Assembly (NCBI GenBank): GCA_004556745.1
Contig: SFFY01000010.1
Span: forward strand, 1 to 54,201
From: Bacteroidales bacterium
GTDB taxonomy: Bacteria > Bacteroidota > Bacteroidia > Bacteroidales > Bacteroidaceae
Length of the DNA stretch: 54,201 bases
Reading direction: 5' to 3'
The notes under the pieces are model-generated. The model searched no databases. It worked only from the letters and a program-made list of their open reading frames with translations, and was not told the DNA's origin. Shown piece after piece: positions 33,771 through 42,566 of the stretch. A program made the translations under genes and the position numbers. Positions within the stretch are counted from its first letter, which is position 1; every line of letters begins with the position of its first letter.

Positions 33771-34111
33771 AAGTCGTTGCCGAGGTTTTCCTTTTCTTTG
33801 GCGGGGTTGCGGTAGTAGATTTGGTCGTCGAGAAACTCCTGTGCGGCCATGAGCGTGGGCTTCGGCAGTTTTTCGTAGTAGCGCGAGATTTCAATCTGTT
33901 CGCGGTTTTCAAACACCTCTTCGAGATTGTCGTTGCCCGAGGCAAATTCCTTGAGTTTGCGTGCAAGGTCTTCCTTCATCTTTGCAGAAATCTGGTTGGC
34001 TCGTTTCGACATGATAGCCACGCTTTCGTATACGTTGTCGGTGCCTTTGCAGAAGTCCATAAGGTTGTGCGTCACGGTGTTGGTCGGTGCCTTGCTTTTT
34101 TTGTAGTCCAT
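33767..34111 (-). CDS. rpoZ: RNA polymerase omega subunit (Bacteroidota type)
   Basis: A 114-residue small protein. TDNVYESVAIMSKRANQI and the following LARKLKEFA match the helical core by which omega clamps the beta' subunit. The Bacteroidota form diverges strongly from E. coli omega. A longer frame to 34156 lies inside the bamD 3' end; the ATG at 34111 (MDYKKSKAPTNTVTHN) is chosen. It sits 13 bases after bamD. Confidence 0.85.
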   Translation of the reverse strand: MDYKKSKAPTNTVTHNLMDFCKGTDNVYESVAIMSKRANQISAKMKEDLARKLKEFASGNDNLEEVFENREQIEISRYYEKLPKPTLMAAQEFLDDQIYYRNPAKEKENLGNDL

Positions 34112-34124
34112 GATTTTTATTATG

Positions 34125-34979
34125 TTATTCGTTGTTTTCTTCAGTTTTGGGTGCATATTTCCCAGCGGAAGCGAAGAGTTTCTTTGCTTCGGGCAGGAAT
34201 TTTGACTCGGGAAATTCGTTGGCGAAAGAATAATACTCCTCGATGGCTTCCTGGTAGCGTTCTTCCTTACGCGCCTCCACGCTGGCTTTGGCGAGGGCGA
34301 ATTTCGATTTGAGGATCAGGATGGAGAAGTCTTCGCGGCGGTTGGTGTAGGGATAGTCCTTAATGGCGTTTTCGGCGGTCACGATGCAGGCCTTGTAGTT
34401 GCCGTTCACGCCGTTGCCTATATACTCGCCGAGGTTGTAGTAGAGCTTTGCAGAGAGCCATTCCTTCTCGATGAGTTTGTCTTGCAGGGTGAAGATGTCG
34501 TCCTGCGCCTCTTGCCGCAGCGGGCTGTCGGGGTAGTTCTCGATAAAGTTCTGGTATTCCGTCACAGCCTCGTAGGTAGCTGTTTGGTCGAGTTTCGGTT
34601 CGGGCGTTGAATTGAAGAGCGCCTTTCCGGCATTGAAGCGCGAGCGTTCGGCATACGTGCCGCGCGGATAGCTTTGGTAATATTTCTTGAAATAAGCCGC
34701 TGCTGCCGAATAACTTTTGGCTTTGAAACTGCTGTAACCCAGGAGGTAGAGCGACTCTTCGCCCACGTCTGTGCCTTTCAGCACGGTCACGATGTCGCCG
34801 ATGGTCTCGGCGGCGCGGTTATATTGCCCTTGCGCGTAATACTGCTTGGCCAGTTCGTAGCGAACCGAGTAGTCGCGCACCTTCTCAAGTTTGGTCGCGT
34901 TGCCGCAGGCCGAAAGAAGCGAGAGGAGGCCGGCGAAAGCGGCGGCGGGCACTATATATTTCAATACAAATGTTTTCAT
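34125..34979 (-). CDS. bamD: Outer membrane assembly lipoprotein BamD
   Basis: A 284-residue TPR lipoprotein of the BAM complex, which folds beta-barrels into the outer membrane. The signal peptide ends in the lipobox LLSAC with C25. TPR-like helices include YELAKQYYAQGQYNRAAETI, LYLLGYSSFKAKSYSAAAAYF and FRNAGKAL-type segments, up to YYSFANEFPESKF. The ATG at 34979 is chosen because a promoter lies just upstream and the longer frame has no signal peptide. It is the first gene of bamD-rpoZ-DUF4293. Confidence 0.93.
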   Translation of the reverse strand: MKTFVLKYIVPAAAFAGLLSLLSACGNATKLEKVRDYSVRYELAKQYYAQGQYNRAAETIGDIVTVLKGTDVGEESLYLLGYSSFKAKSYSAAAAYFKKYYQSYPRGTYAERSRFNAGKALFNSTPEPKLDQTATYEAVTEYQNFIENYPDSPLRQEAQDDIFTLQDKLIEKEWLSAKLYYNLGEYIGNGVNGNYKACIVTAENAIKDYPYTNRREDFSILILKSKFALAKASVEARKEERYQEAIEEYYSFANEFPESKFLPEAKKLFASAGKYAPKTEENNE

Positions 34980-34994
34980 ATCGCAAATTTGGCG

Positions 34995-35026
34995 CAAAGT
35001 TAGCAAAATCAGCGCAAACGGACAAA
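34995..35026 (-). promoter_or_regulatory. Predicted promoter of bamD-rpoZ-DUF4293
   Basis: On the minus strand TTTG (35026-35023), 20-base spacer, TAACTTTG (35002-34995): a full match. The predicted leader is only about 10 bases. Confidence 0.7.
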
Positions 35027-35156
35027 TATTTTTTTTCGTGTCACGTATGAAAGTGCCTTGTTGCCCGTCGGGCAGACGGTGAAAACGTGCAGCGATGTCC
35101 AAATTCGGTGGAAATTCAAAGCGGCGATTTCAATTTTTGCCGCGATAGCTGCACAA

Positions 35157-35375
35157 ATGTGGCGGGCTGTAAGCCCAATTGCTGCACTCAGCCTAGGGCA
35201 ACGCCCTGGGGGAACGCCCCGTGTGGCGTTAAGGGCGTAATGGGTTACGCGCTTTCGGCGCGTGGCATTTTTGCGCTGGCGCAAAAATGCCGAATGTATC
35301 AATCGCTGTCTACGTTTCCCCAGGGCGTTGCCCTGGGCTATGGGCAACATTTGGGCTTTCAGCCCGCCCCAACCA
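35157..35375. repeat. Large palindromic repeat element, copy B
   Basis: Same ends as copies A and C (TGTGGCGGGCTGTAAGCCC / GGGCTTTCAGCCCGCC). It is about 219 bases because it lacks the inner segment seen in C around 50527-50596. The GGCATTTTTGCG...CGCAAAAATGCC stem (about 35262-35291) is perfect. Confidence 0.85.
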
Positions 35376-35450
35376 TTTACCAGCCGTTTGTGCAAATTGG
35401 TTCATTTACATGCACCTTTGGCGGCGCCTTGAAAAGGACTGAAATATGTT

Positions 35451-35600
35451 TCCTCGCGCGCGCGTTACGCATTAATTTCCCCGAAAAAACCTTCAACCCA
35501 GCACTAACTCGCATAACCGCCTGTAATCAAACGGGTTGCGAGTGTATGGTTTGCACCTCAAACCCGTCACTAATGAAGGGTTTGTCTTGTCCTGAAATTG
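35451..35600. repeat. CGCGCGC-led repeat, copy 1
   Basis: CTCGCGCGCGCGTTACGCATT, a spacer, then AAAAAACCTTCAACCC, followed by a region with ACCTCAAACCCGTCACTAATGAAGGGTTT. The same order occurs at 52557-52705, and an inverted partial copy is at 36053-36105. No gene is present. Confidence 0.65.
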
Positions 35601-35682
35601 GTTGACCATTTACTGGCCAAGTTGACCGCCCGTCCTACAAACATCTTTCCCGCGTCCGCGCTGCGAAGCCAGTTTCAAGCCT

Positions 35683-35934
35683 CACTATCCGCAAGAAAGT
35701 TTTCACTGTCCGCGAGAAAGTTTTCACTATCAGCAAGGAAATTTTTCCGCTCATATAAGAAAGTTTTTGTTACAAAGCTTGTAACGCTTGTTACAAACTT
35801 TGTAACGCGCGTTACAAAGTTTGTAATATATATTAGCAAGTTTGTAATAAACTTTTCCTACGCAGATGGTGAAAAATATCACGGGCTTAGGGAAAATTTT
35901 CTTGCGGATAGCAAAAAATATCTGCCTTGAAAAG
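35683..35934. repeat. 21-bp periodic array 2 with palindromic core
   Basis: Twelve 21-base units in register from 35683. Left units are CACTATCCGCAAGAAAGTTT(T), CACTGTCCGCGAG... and CACTATCAGCAAG.... Four palindromes start at 35769, 35790, 35811 and 35832. The right units (35893: AAAATTTTCTTGCGGATAGC(A)) are the reverse complement of the left ones. The whole array runs in the opposite orientation to array 1: the motif ATCTGCGTAG lies left of the core in array 1, and its complement lies right of the core here. The frame 35598-35930 is a translation of this repeat. Confidence 0.88.
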
Positions 35935-36052
35935 CAGGCGAGGAGGCAGGGCAGGGGAATTCCACGGCACTCTGGCAATGAATAGTCCTGAAAGGTTTGC
36001 GCTTCAAATCATTCAGCCATAAATCCCTGAAATATAATTAAATAATAGCAAG

Positions 36053-36105
36053 GCTGAAAGGTTGAAAGGTTTTTTCGGGATAAAAAATGCGTATAGGACG
36101 CGCCT
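36053..36105. repeat. CGCGCGC-type repeat, inverted partial copy
   Basis: On the minus strand it reads GGCGCGTCCTATACGCATT, a short spacer, then AAAAAACCTTTCAACC, facing copy 1 at 35451. The pair flanks array 2. Just beyond, AAGTGCGGCTTT (36138-36149) and AAAGCGGCACTT (36186-36197) form another inverted repeat before the wzi promoter. Confidence 0.6.
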
Positions 36106-36212
36106 TTTCAAGCAACCAATCACGGTAAAACCAAAAGTGCGGCTTTGCAAAAACGAAATGCGATTTTCCAACATCTCTTATAAGGAAAGCGGCACTTTAT
36201 GGGAATAATTCT

Positions 36213-36220
36213 TAACTTTG
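36213..36220 (+). promoter_or_regulatory. -7 element upstream of the Wzi-family gene
   Basis: TAACTTTG, 26 bases before the ATG. The -33 element is not evident. Confidence 0.5.
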
Positions 36221-36245
36221 CAAAGCGACATGCAATCTATCATAT

Positions 36246-37832
36246 ATGAAAAAGGATAAAGGTCCATACAATATTATATCTACGTACGCACGCACGCGAA
36301 GCTGGCTGGCCCTCGGTGCGGCAATGTTTGCCCTTTGCGGCAGTGCGCAGACAATGTTTTCGACGTTCAAGCACGGCAACGAGTACACGGCAGAGATGTC
36401 GGGGCAGATGTCGGGCGACGGCAAAATAGCTCCGTTTTGGTTCACGGCCAACAAGCACGGGCTTTCCACCCTTCGCAGCAACTCCGGCTACCTGCGCGGC
36501 ATGCTGATGCGCGAGGCGGCGCAAGACACGGCGCGAAACTGGCGGGCGGGCTACGGGCTCGATGTCGCCTTCTTGCTGAACCATCGCAGCGGGGCGCACC
36601 GCACGGATGCCGTAATACAGCAGCTTTATGGCGAGGTGGAATGGAAGATGCTGCGCCTCACAGTCGGTGCGCGCAACTTTGAGCAGGAACTTAAAAACGA
36701 AGCCCTTTCCTCCGGCGGCCTCACGCATAGCGCCAATGCCCGCGCCGTGCCGCAGGTGCGCCTCGAAATGCCTAAGTTCTGGGCCATACCCGGCACGAAA
36801 GGCTGGCTCTCGCTCAAAGGGCACGTGGCTTACGGCATGTTTACCGACAACGCCTGGCAGAACGAGTTTCACGCCCCGGGCATGACTTATTCCAACAACG
36901 CGCTCTTCCACAGCAAGGCCGGTTTCCTGAAAATCGGCAATACGGACAAATTCCCCCTCACCTTTACCGGCGGACTCGAGATGTACGCCCAGTTCGGCGG
37001 CGAGGCGTGGAACGTGGGGCGCCGACCCGACGACAGCAGCGACTTCACGGGCGAATATGTAAAGATGGGGCACGGTCCGAAAGCTTTCTTCAACGCCTTT
37101 ATCCCCGGCGGCAGCGACCCGCGCGACGGCGACTATGCCAACGTGGAGGGCAACCAGCTCGGCAGCTGGCATTTGCGTTTCGACTACAAAGGCAAAGGGT
37201 GGGGCGCGGCCGTTTATGCCGAGCACTTCTTTGAAGACCATTCGCAGATGTTCCTCGAATACGGGTGGAAGGATATGCTCTACGGCGTGGAGCTTCAGTT
37301 GCCCAAGAACCCCGTAGTCAGCACCGTGCTCTATGAGCATCTGCGCACCACCGACCAAACCGGCCCGGTGTATCACGACGCTACAAACCAGATACCCGAC
37401 CAAATCAGTGCGATCGACAACTATTACAACCATGCCATTTACGGCGGCTGGCAGCATTGGGGACAGGGCATCGGGTCGCCCCTCCTGCTCGGCCCTGCCT
37501 ACAACGAGTTCGACGGGCGCAGTTTCGCGCACAACAATATAGGCTTTTGGCACAACCGAATCGTGTCGCACCATTTCGGTCTTTCGGGCTCGCCGATGCA
37601 GGGGCTTGACTACCGTGTGCTTTACACTTACACCACCTCGCTCGGCAATTACACCATACCCCTTGCCTCGCCGCGCCACGCCCATTACTACATGGCCGAA
37701 GCTACCTATCGCCTCAAGCCCCTGCCCGCCCTCTCTATCACCGCCGCAGTCGGCGGCAACGCGGGCAGCCTGCTCGGCGACAACTTCGGCGCGATGCTCA
37801 CCGTGGCATACCGCGGCGCGTTTTGCAAATAA
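36246..37832 (+). CDS. Capsule assembly Wzi family outer membrane protein
   Basis: A 528-residue predicted beta-barrel related to Wzi, the outer membrane lectin that anchors group 1 capsule in E. coli. The signal peptide is at about 1-35, with an unusually long basic start. The family block TANKHGLSTLRSNSGYLRG (about 68-86) and YGEVEWKMLRLTVGARNF (about 128-145) are seen, and the last strands end AMLTVAYRGAF. No capsule genes are adjacent. In Bacteroidota this family is widespread and its exact polysaccharide is usually unknown. A small lipoprotein follows closely. Confidence 0.87.
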   Translation: MKKDKGPYNIISTYARTRSWLALGAAMFALCGSAQTMFSTFKHGNEYTAEMSGQMSGDGKIAPFWFTANKHGLSTLRSNSGYLRGMLMREAAQDTARNWRAGYGLDVAFLLNHRSGAHRTDAVIQQLYGEVEWKMLRLTVGARNFEQELKNEALSSGGLTHSANARAVPQVRLEMPKFWAIPGTKGWLSLKGHVAYGMFTDNAWQNEFHAPGMTYSNNALFHSKAGFLKIGNTDKFPLTFTGGLEMYAQFGGEAWNVGRRPDDSSDFTGEYVKMGHGPKAFFNAFIPGGSDPRDGDYANVEGNQLGSWHLRFDYKGKGWGAAVYAEHFFEDHSQMFLEYGWKDMLYGVELQLPKNPVVSTVLYEHLRTTDQTGPVYHDATNQIPDQISAIDNYYNHAIYGGWQHWGQGIGSPLLLGPAYNEFDGRSFAHNNIGFWHNRIVSHHFGLSGSPMQGLDYRVLYTYTTSLGNYTIPLASPRHAHYYMAEATYRLKPLPALSITAAVGGNAGSLLGDNFGAMLTVAYRGAFCK

Positions 37833-37872
37833 ATAATTAGCAAATATGATACAGATTAAATATCCGGAGATA

Positions 37873-38337
37873 ATGAAAATGGCGCGAATGCCCTTCCTGC
37901 TTCTGTTTGTTTTCGCAGCCTTTGCCTCTTGCGCCAAGATGGACGACAACGGCGACCTCGGCGGGCAATGGCAACTCACGGAATGGCGCGACAAGGCTAC
38001 GGGAGAAATAAAGGCGACCAACGAAACGGGCATTTATTATTCTTTCCAGCTCGACCTTATGCAGTTTCGCCGTATCGACAGAGGCTATTACTATCTCGCG
38101 CGCTTCTACAATCGCGGCGACTCGCTCCTGCTCGGCGATATTTATAGCTGGGGCAAGGAACTCGCAGAGACAGAAGAGGGTGTTGGGAACGGCACTACGG
38201 AGAAGAAGGCAGAGCCTGCCGAACTCACCGAAGATTTCGGCGTAAGCCCCGACGGCAAGTTTGCCATCGAAACGCTCAACAGTTCCACGCTCGTTCTAAG
38301 CAATGGGCAGGCCCGTCTTAAATTCAGAAAGTATTAA
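37873..38337 (+). CDS. Small lipocalin-like lipoprotein
   Basis: About 154 residues from the chosen ATG (MKMARMPFLLLFVFAAFASC), which gives a lipoprotein signal with the modified cysteine at about residue 20. Then comes GGQWQLTEWRDKATGE, the start typical of lipocalin-like Bacteroidota lipoproteins, and further strand-like segments (YYSFQLDLMQFR, YYLARFYNRGDSLLLGD). A start 27 bases upstream (37846) is also possible. Its role is unknown. It is probably cotranscribed with the Wzi gene. Confidence 0.75.
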   Translation: MKMARMPFLLLFVFAAFASCAKMDDNGDLGGQWQLTEWRDKATGEIKATNETGIYYSFQLDLMQFRRIDRGYYYLARFYNRGDSLLLGDIYSWGKELAETEEGVGNGTTEKKAEPAELTEDFGVSPDGKFAIETLNSSTLVLSNGQARLKFRKY

Positions 38338-38383
38338 GCATAAACATCAACAATTCAAACCTTAACTTATAAACCCAATAATT

Positions 38384-38692
38384 ATGGTAATCACTGACGC
38401 TAATTTCCAAGAAGTGCTCGGCGGCGCACAGCCCCTCGTGCTCGACTTTTCAGCCACATGGTGCGGTCCTTGCAAGAAGATTGCACCCATTATCGAAGAA
38501 CTTGCAGAAGAATACGCCGGCCGCGTGGTCGTAGGCACTTGCGACGTTGACGAGTGCGACGAACTCACTGCAAAATTCGGCATTCGCAACGTGCCCACCG
38601 TGCTGTTCATCAAGAACGGCGAAGTCGTTGACCGCCACGTGGGCGCAGCACCCAAGAACGTATTCGTTGATAAAATCAACGCCCTGCTGTAA
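38384..38692 (+). CDS. trxA: Thioredoxin
   Basis: A 102-residue cytoplasmic disulfide reductase. The active site WCGPCKK is at about 25-31, after DFSATWCGPC. The cis-proline segment NVPTVLFIKNGE is at about 68-79. There is no signal peptide. It is followed by its own terminator. Confidence 0.95.
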   Translation: MVITDANFQEVLGGAQPLVLDFSATWCGPCKKIAPIIEELAEEYAGRVVVGTCDVDECDELTAKFGIRNVPTVLFIKNGEVVDRHVGAAPKNVFVDKINALL

Positions 38693-38708
38693 TCAAATCT
38701 AATTTTTG

Positions 38709-38760
38709 CGCACCAAACCAGACGCTGCCTGCAAAGCGTTCGGCTTGGTGCTTTTTATTT
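38709..38760 (+). terminator. Terminator after trxA
   Basis: GCACCAA (38709-38715) pairs with TTGGTGC (38745-38751), followed by TTTTTATTTT. An inner ACGCT/AGCGT stem stacks within it. Confidence 0.75.
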
Positions 38761-38776
38761 TCTAAAAAGAGAAATT

Positions 38777-39106
38777 ATGTCATCCTTAGAAGAAGAACTC
38801 TTGGCCGACGCCGCCGAAGACGCGCGCGCCGTGGCATACATACAGGAGCATTTGCCCGAAGAACTCAAAGAGAAGTTTCCCGAAGATGTGATTTACTACT
38901 TCCTCGACCTCGCAGTGGAATATTATGCCGAGAGCGGCGTGCTCGATGCCGAGCCCGATAAGAACGGCTTTGTAGACATCAACATCGATGCCGTGTGCGA
39001 ATACCTCGCTGCCAAGGCCAAGAAAGAGGGCATCGGCGACTACACGACGGCAGAACTTACCCCGTTTGTCGAGGCGCAGCTCGATTTCGACGAAGAGAAT
39101 TTTTGA
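38777..39106 (+). CDS. Conserved hypothetical acidic protein
   Basis: A 109-residue, highly acidic and probably helical protein with no signal or transmembrane segment. I do not recognise a named domain. Features that can be seen: a charged start (MSSLEEELLADAAEDARAVAYIQEHLPEELKEKF, positions 1-34), an aromatic block VIYYFLDLAVEYYAESG, and a conserved-looking VDINIDAVCEYLAAKAKKEG. It lies between trxA and a GH20 gene, all on one strand. Confidence 0.7.
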   Translation: MSSLEEELLADAAEDARAVAYIQEHLPEELKEKFPEDVIYYFLDLAVEYYAESGVLDAEPDKNGFVDINIDAVCEYLAAKAKKEGIGDYTTAELTPFVEAQLDFDEENF

Positions 39107-39140
39107 TTGATATGAACACCCTTAAATCTAATCTTATATA

Positions 39141-41174
39141 ATGAAAAAGAACAAACGCATGGCGGGGCTGTTCGCCCTGCTGCTCGCCGGGTTTCTTCTG
39201 CTGCCTGCCGCAAAGGCACAGAACGTGAACCCAAAACCTTTCACCGTGCCCGAGCTCACAGAATGGCAAGGCGCGGAAGGCACGCTCGAACTTTCCGGGC
39301 GCGTCATTGTGACCAGCAAATCCGCGGCTCTCAACAGCCTCGCCGAACTCTTTGCCCTGCAATTCCGCCAAATCACGGGTAAAACGATGGTTGTGGCAAA
39401 GGGCAAGCCCAAAGCGGGCGACATCACCCTTACTCTCAAACCTGCCTCCGAATTGGGCAAGGAGGGCTATCGCATGACGGTGGGGCAGAGCGTGAGCCTG
39501 CACGCCGCAACGATACAGGGTTTGCAGTGGGCCACGCGCACCGTGCTGCAAATCTGCGATAAAAATGGCGCAGCCGCCCTGCCTAAGGGCGTGGCAATAG
39601 ATGTGCCGCAGTATCCCCTGCGCGGCTTCATGATTGACTGCGGCCGCAAGTACATTCCCATGGCCTACCTGCGCAACCTCGTGAACATCATGGCCTATTA
39701 CAAGATGAACACGCTGCAAATTCACCTCAACGACAACGGCTTCAAGCAGTTCTTTGGTGACGATTGGAGCAAGACGCAGGCCGCTTTCCGCTTACAGTGC
39801 GACACTTATCCCGGCCTCACGGCAAAGGACGGCTCTTACACGAAGCAGGAATTTATCGACCTGCAAAAGTGGGCAGAGCAGCAGGGCGTAGAAATCATTC
39901 CCGAAATAGATAGCCCGGCGCACTCGCTCGCCTTCACCCACTACAAGCCTGAACTGGCCAGCAAGGAGTATGGCGCAGACCACCTCGACCTCTTCAATCC
40001 CGAGACCTATAAGTTTATGGACGCGCTCTTCGACGAATACCTCGGCGGCAAGGAGCCCGTTTTCCGCGGCAAGCGCGTACACATCGGCACGGACGAATAT
40101 TCCAACGCCAAGAAGGAAGTTGTTGAGAAGTTCCGCGAATATACCGACCACTATATTAAATATGTAGAGAAATACGGCAAGCAGGCCGTTGTATGGGGTG
40201 CGCTCACGCATGCCAACGGCGACACGCCCGTCAAGTCCGAAAACGTTATCATGGACTGCTGGTATAATGGTTATGCGCAGCCGCGCGACATGAAGGAGAA
40301 GGGCTATAAGCTCGTGAGCATCAGCGACGGTTTCTCATATATCGTGCCCGCAGCCGGTTACTATTACGACTATCTCAACTGCCAGTGGCTCTACGATGCT
40401 TGGACGCCGGCTACGATTGGCGGCGAGAAGTTTGAGGAAAACGACCCCGCCATTCTCGGCGGCATGTTCGCCGTTTGGAACGACCACGCCGGTAACGGCA
40501 TCTCCGTGAAAGACATTCACCACCGCGTTTATCCCGCCTTGCAGACCATTGCCGCCAAGACATGGACGGGCAAACTGACCACGCTGCCTTATGCCGACTT
40601 TGACCAAAACCGTTGGCAGTTGCACGAAGCACCGGGCGTGAATGAATTGGCACGTTACGGCACGCAGCCTTGCACTGTTTGCGAATTGCCTGAAGTGCAG
40701 CCCGGCAGCGAGACCGGCTTTGAGGAAATAGGTTACGACTATTCCGTAACTTTCACCGTTGAGGGCAAGAAAGAGGACAACGGCACGGTGCTCTTTGCTT
40801 CCGACAATGCCACTTTCTACCTCGCCGACCCCGAACAGGGCAAACTCGGCTTTATGCGCGACGGCTATCTCAACACGTTCAACTACCGCATTCCCGAAGG
40901 GCGCACCGTTACCCTTACCATTCAAGGCAACAACCGCATGACGCGCCTGCTCGAAAACGGACAGCAGAAGGAGGAACTCGGACCCAAGACGCTCTATGTG
41001 GTGCGCGAGAACAACCGTGTACACTACCAGCGCGGCGAGGCAGCCCTCTTCGAACCGAAGGTTTACGACCCCACCGACAAGATTTACTATCAGCGCACGC
41101 TGGTCTTCCCTTTGCGCCGTGCCGGCAACTTCAAGAGCAAGGTGACCGACCTCAAAGTAGAAAACCATTTGTAA
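39141..41174 (+). CDS. Beta-N-acetylhexosaminidase, GH20
   Basis: A 677-residue secreted enzyme that removes terminal beta-GlcNAc or beta-GalNAc. A signal peptide (about 1-26, ending AKAQ) precedes the GH20b N-domain. The TIM barrel then contains RGFMIDCGRKYIPM, HLNDNGFK and the catalytic pair D318-E319 in HIGTDEYS, which acts by substrate assistance. A C-terminal domain from about 530 (TGFEEIGYDYSVTFTVEGK) is a beta-sandwich, possibly LamG-like. No T9SS sorting domain is seen. With the GH89 enzyme it points to use of host or mucin glycans. Confidence 0.93.
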   Translation: MKKNKRMAGLFALLLAGFLLLPAAKAQNVNPKPFTVPELTEWQGAEGTLELSGRVIVTSKSAALNSLAELFALQFRQITGKTMVVAKGKPKAGDITLTLKPASELGKEGYRMTVGQSVSLHAATIQGLQWATRTVLQICDKNGAAALPKGVAIDVPQYPLRGFMIDCGRKYIPMAYLRNLVNIMAYYKMNTLQIHLNDNGFKQFFGDDWSKTQAAFRLQCDTYPGLTAKDGSYTKQEFIDLQKWAEQQGVEIIPEIDSPAHSLAFTHYKPELASKEYGADHLDLFNPETYKFMDALFDEYLGGKEPVFRGKRVHIGTDEYSNAKKEVVEKFREYTDHYIKYVEKYGKQAVVWGALTHANGDTPVKSENVIMDCWYNGYAQPRDMKEKGYKLVSISDGFSYIVPAAGYYYDYLNCQWLYDAWTPATIGGEKFEENDPAILGGMFAVWNDHAGNGISVKDIHHRVYPALQTIAAKTWTGKLTTLPYADFDQNRWQLHEAPGVNELARYGTQPCTVCELPEVQPGSETGFEEIGYDYSVTFTVEGKKEDNGTVLFASDNATFYLADPEQGKLGFMRDGYLNTFNYRIPEGRTVTLTIQGNNRMTRLLENGQQKEELGPKTLYVVRENNRVHYQRGEAALFEPKVYDPTDKIYYQRTLVFPLRRAGNFKSKVTDLKVENHL

Positions 41175-41205
41175 CGCCTTGCAGGTTTAGATACTTTTGA
41201 AATAA

Positions 41206-41242
41206 ACTCCGCCCTCAGGATAGCTATTCCTGTGGGCGGAGT
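41206..41242. terminator. Hairpin after the GH20 gene
   Basis: ACTCCGCCC (41206-41214) pairs with GGGCGGAGT (41234-41242), with a further CAGGA/TCCTG stem inside. It is strong and near-symmetric, although the T-run is weak. Confidence 0.65.
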
Positions 41243-41318
41243 CACATTTGGGGCGTATGTATGCTGTGGTCTTTAAGCAGCCTCTCTTATATGAAACTCG
41301 GTTGTATGCCTTTTCCCT

Positions 41319-41326
41319 TACTTTTG
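41319..41326 (+). promoter_or_regulatory. -7 element that decides the TolC-like start
   Basis: TACTTTTG. Transcription would begin near 41333, after the ATG at 41330 and before the ATG at 41348, so the second start is favoured. No clear -33 element is present. Confidence 0.45.
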
Positions 41327-41347
41327 CAGATGAAAAAACTTATAGCT

Positions 41348-42526
41348 ATGACACGCTTCTTCTTTTTCCTCATTTCTTTATTCGTTTCCACATGTTTGTT
41401 TGCTCAAAAGACAGTGCCGTTGGACGAAGCCATTCAGATGGCTATTGGCAACAGTCCCCGGCTGAAAGGCGCAGCGCTTTATGCTGATAAGACCAAAGCC
41501 GCAAAGGGCGAGAACTGGGACGGCGGCGACCTGCAAATAGGCTTCTCGTGGGGGCAACTCAACGGCCTTGAAAGGGGCGACAATGAATTGACTATCGAGC
41601 AGTCGCTTGGCAACCTGCTTACGCCTTACTATAAAAACGCGCTCCTCAAAACGCAGGTGGCTGAGGGCCGGCAGCGCATGGCGTTGATAAAAAAGGAAAT
41701 CACGGCGGAGGTGAAACGCGCTTGGTACGACTGCCTCGCTGCTGCCGAGCAGATGCGCATCTGTGCTGGCAACGACAGCATGGTGCAGGTGCTGCTATGC
41801 ACGGCCAACAGAAAGTTTGAAACGGGCGAGATTAACCGCCTCGAGCACAGCTTGCTCAACACGCTGGCCGCCGAGATGCGCACGCAGTCCATACAATCCC
41901 GCTCGGCATGGCTGCTTGCCCTGCGTCGCCTGACGTGGATCTGCCGCAGCGAAGAACAACTCACGCCTGCTGATACGGCACTCAATAAAATCAAGACAAA
42001 GGAAACGGCAACCATATCGCAAGAAAGAATCCAGCTGCTCGAAAATGCCGTGCAGCAGAAACGCGATATGGTAAAGGTGGAGCGCAGCAAGTTTTTCCCC
42101 GAACTGTCAGTGGGCTACTCGCGTCAGAAGATGCTGCCTTACAAAGGGTTGGACGCTTTCAGCGTCGGCATTTCCGTGCCCCTCTTCTGCTTCCCGCAAA
42201 AAAGCCGCGTGAAGCAGGCACAAGTGGAAGCGCGCATTGCCGAATGGGACGCCGAGGAACAGCGCATGCAGTTGTCTATGACGGTGGACGAGTTGCGCCA
42301 AACGCTTCTCCAAACCCGTGCTACCTTAGACTATTACGAAACAGCCGCTTTATCCGAAGCCGACGAGCTGCGCCGCAGTGCCCTCGCGCTCTACAATGAA
42401 GGCGAAACCGCCGCCGCCGACTTGGTGCAAAGCCTCAAAACCGCCCGCGACGTGCGCAGCAACTACGTGGAAACCGTGCGTCAATACAACGCCGCGATCA
42501 TCGAACTCGAACTTTATACGAATTAG
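41348..42526 (+). CDS. TolC-family outer membrane efflux protein
   Basis: About 392 residues with a signal peptide (MTRFFFFLISLFVSTCLFAQ). The helical duplication of outer membrane factors follows: PLDEAIQMAIGNSPRLKGA near the start of the first half, and FPELSVGYSRQ with FSVGISVPLFCFPQKSRVKQAQ in the second. Such proteins form trimeric exit ducts for RND or ABC pumps. No pump or adaptor gene is adjacent, so it is an orphan here. ATG 41330 would add six residues (MKKLIA) and remains possible. It converges with the DUF6057 gene. Confidence 0.85.
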   Translation: MTRFFFFLISLFVSTCLFAQKTVPLDEAIQMAIGNSPRLKGAALYADKTKAAKGENWDGGDLQIGFSWGQLNGLERGDNELTIEQSLGNLLTPYYKNALLKTQVAEGRQRMALIKKEITAEVKRAWYDCLAAAEQMRICAGNDSMVQVLLCTANRKFETGEINRLEHSLLNTLAAEMRTQSIQSRSAWLLALRRLTWICRSEEQLTPADTALNKIKTKETATISQERIQLLENAVQQKRDMVKVERSKFFPELSVGYSRQKMLPYKGLDAFSVGISVPLFCFPQKSRVKQAQVEARIAEWDAEEQRMQLSMTVDELRQTLLQTRATLDYYETAALSEADELRRSALALYNEGETAAADLVQSLKTARDVRSNYVETVRQYNAAIIELELYTN

Positions 42527-42566
42527 CAGGGTAGGGCATAGTTCGCCCATTGTTTAGTTAGCAGGC

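Noticed and set aside
35087..35930. Two plus-strand open frames upstream of the Wzi gene
   Set aside because: They read through repeat copy B, the CGCGCGC repeat and the 21-bp array, and have no protein features.
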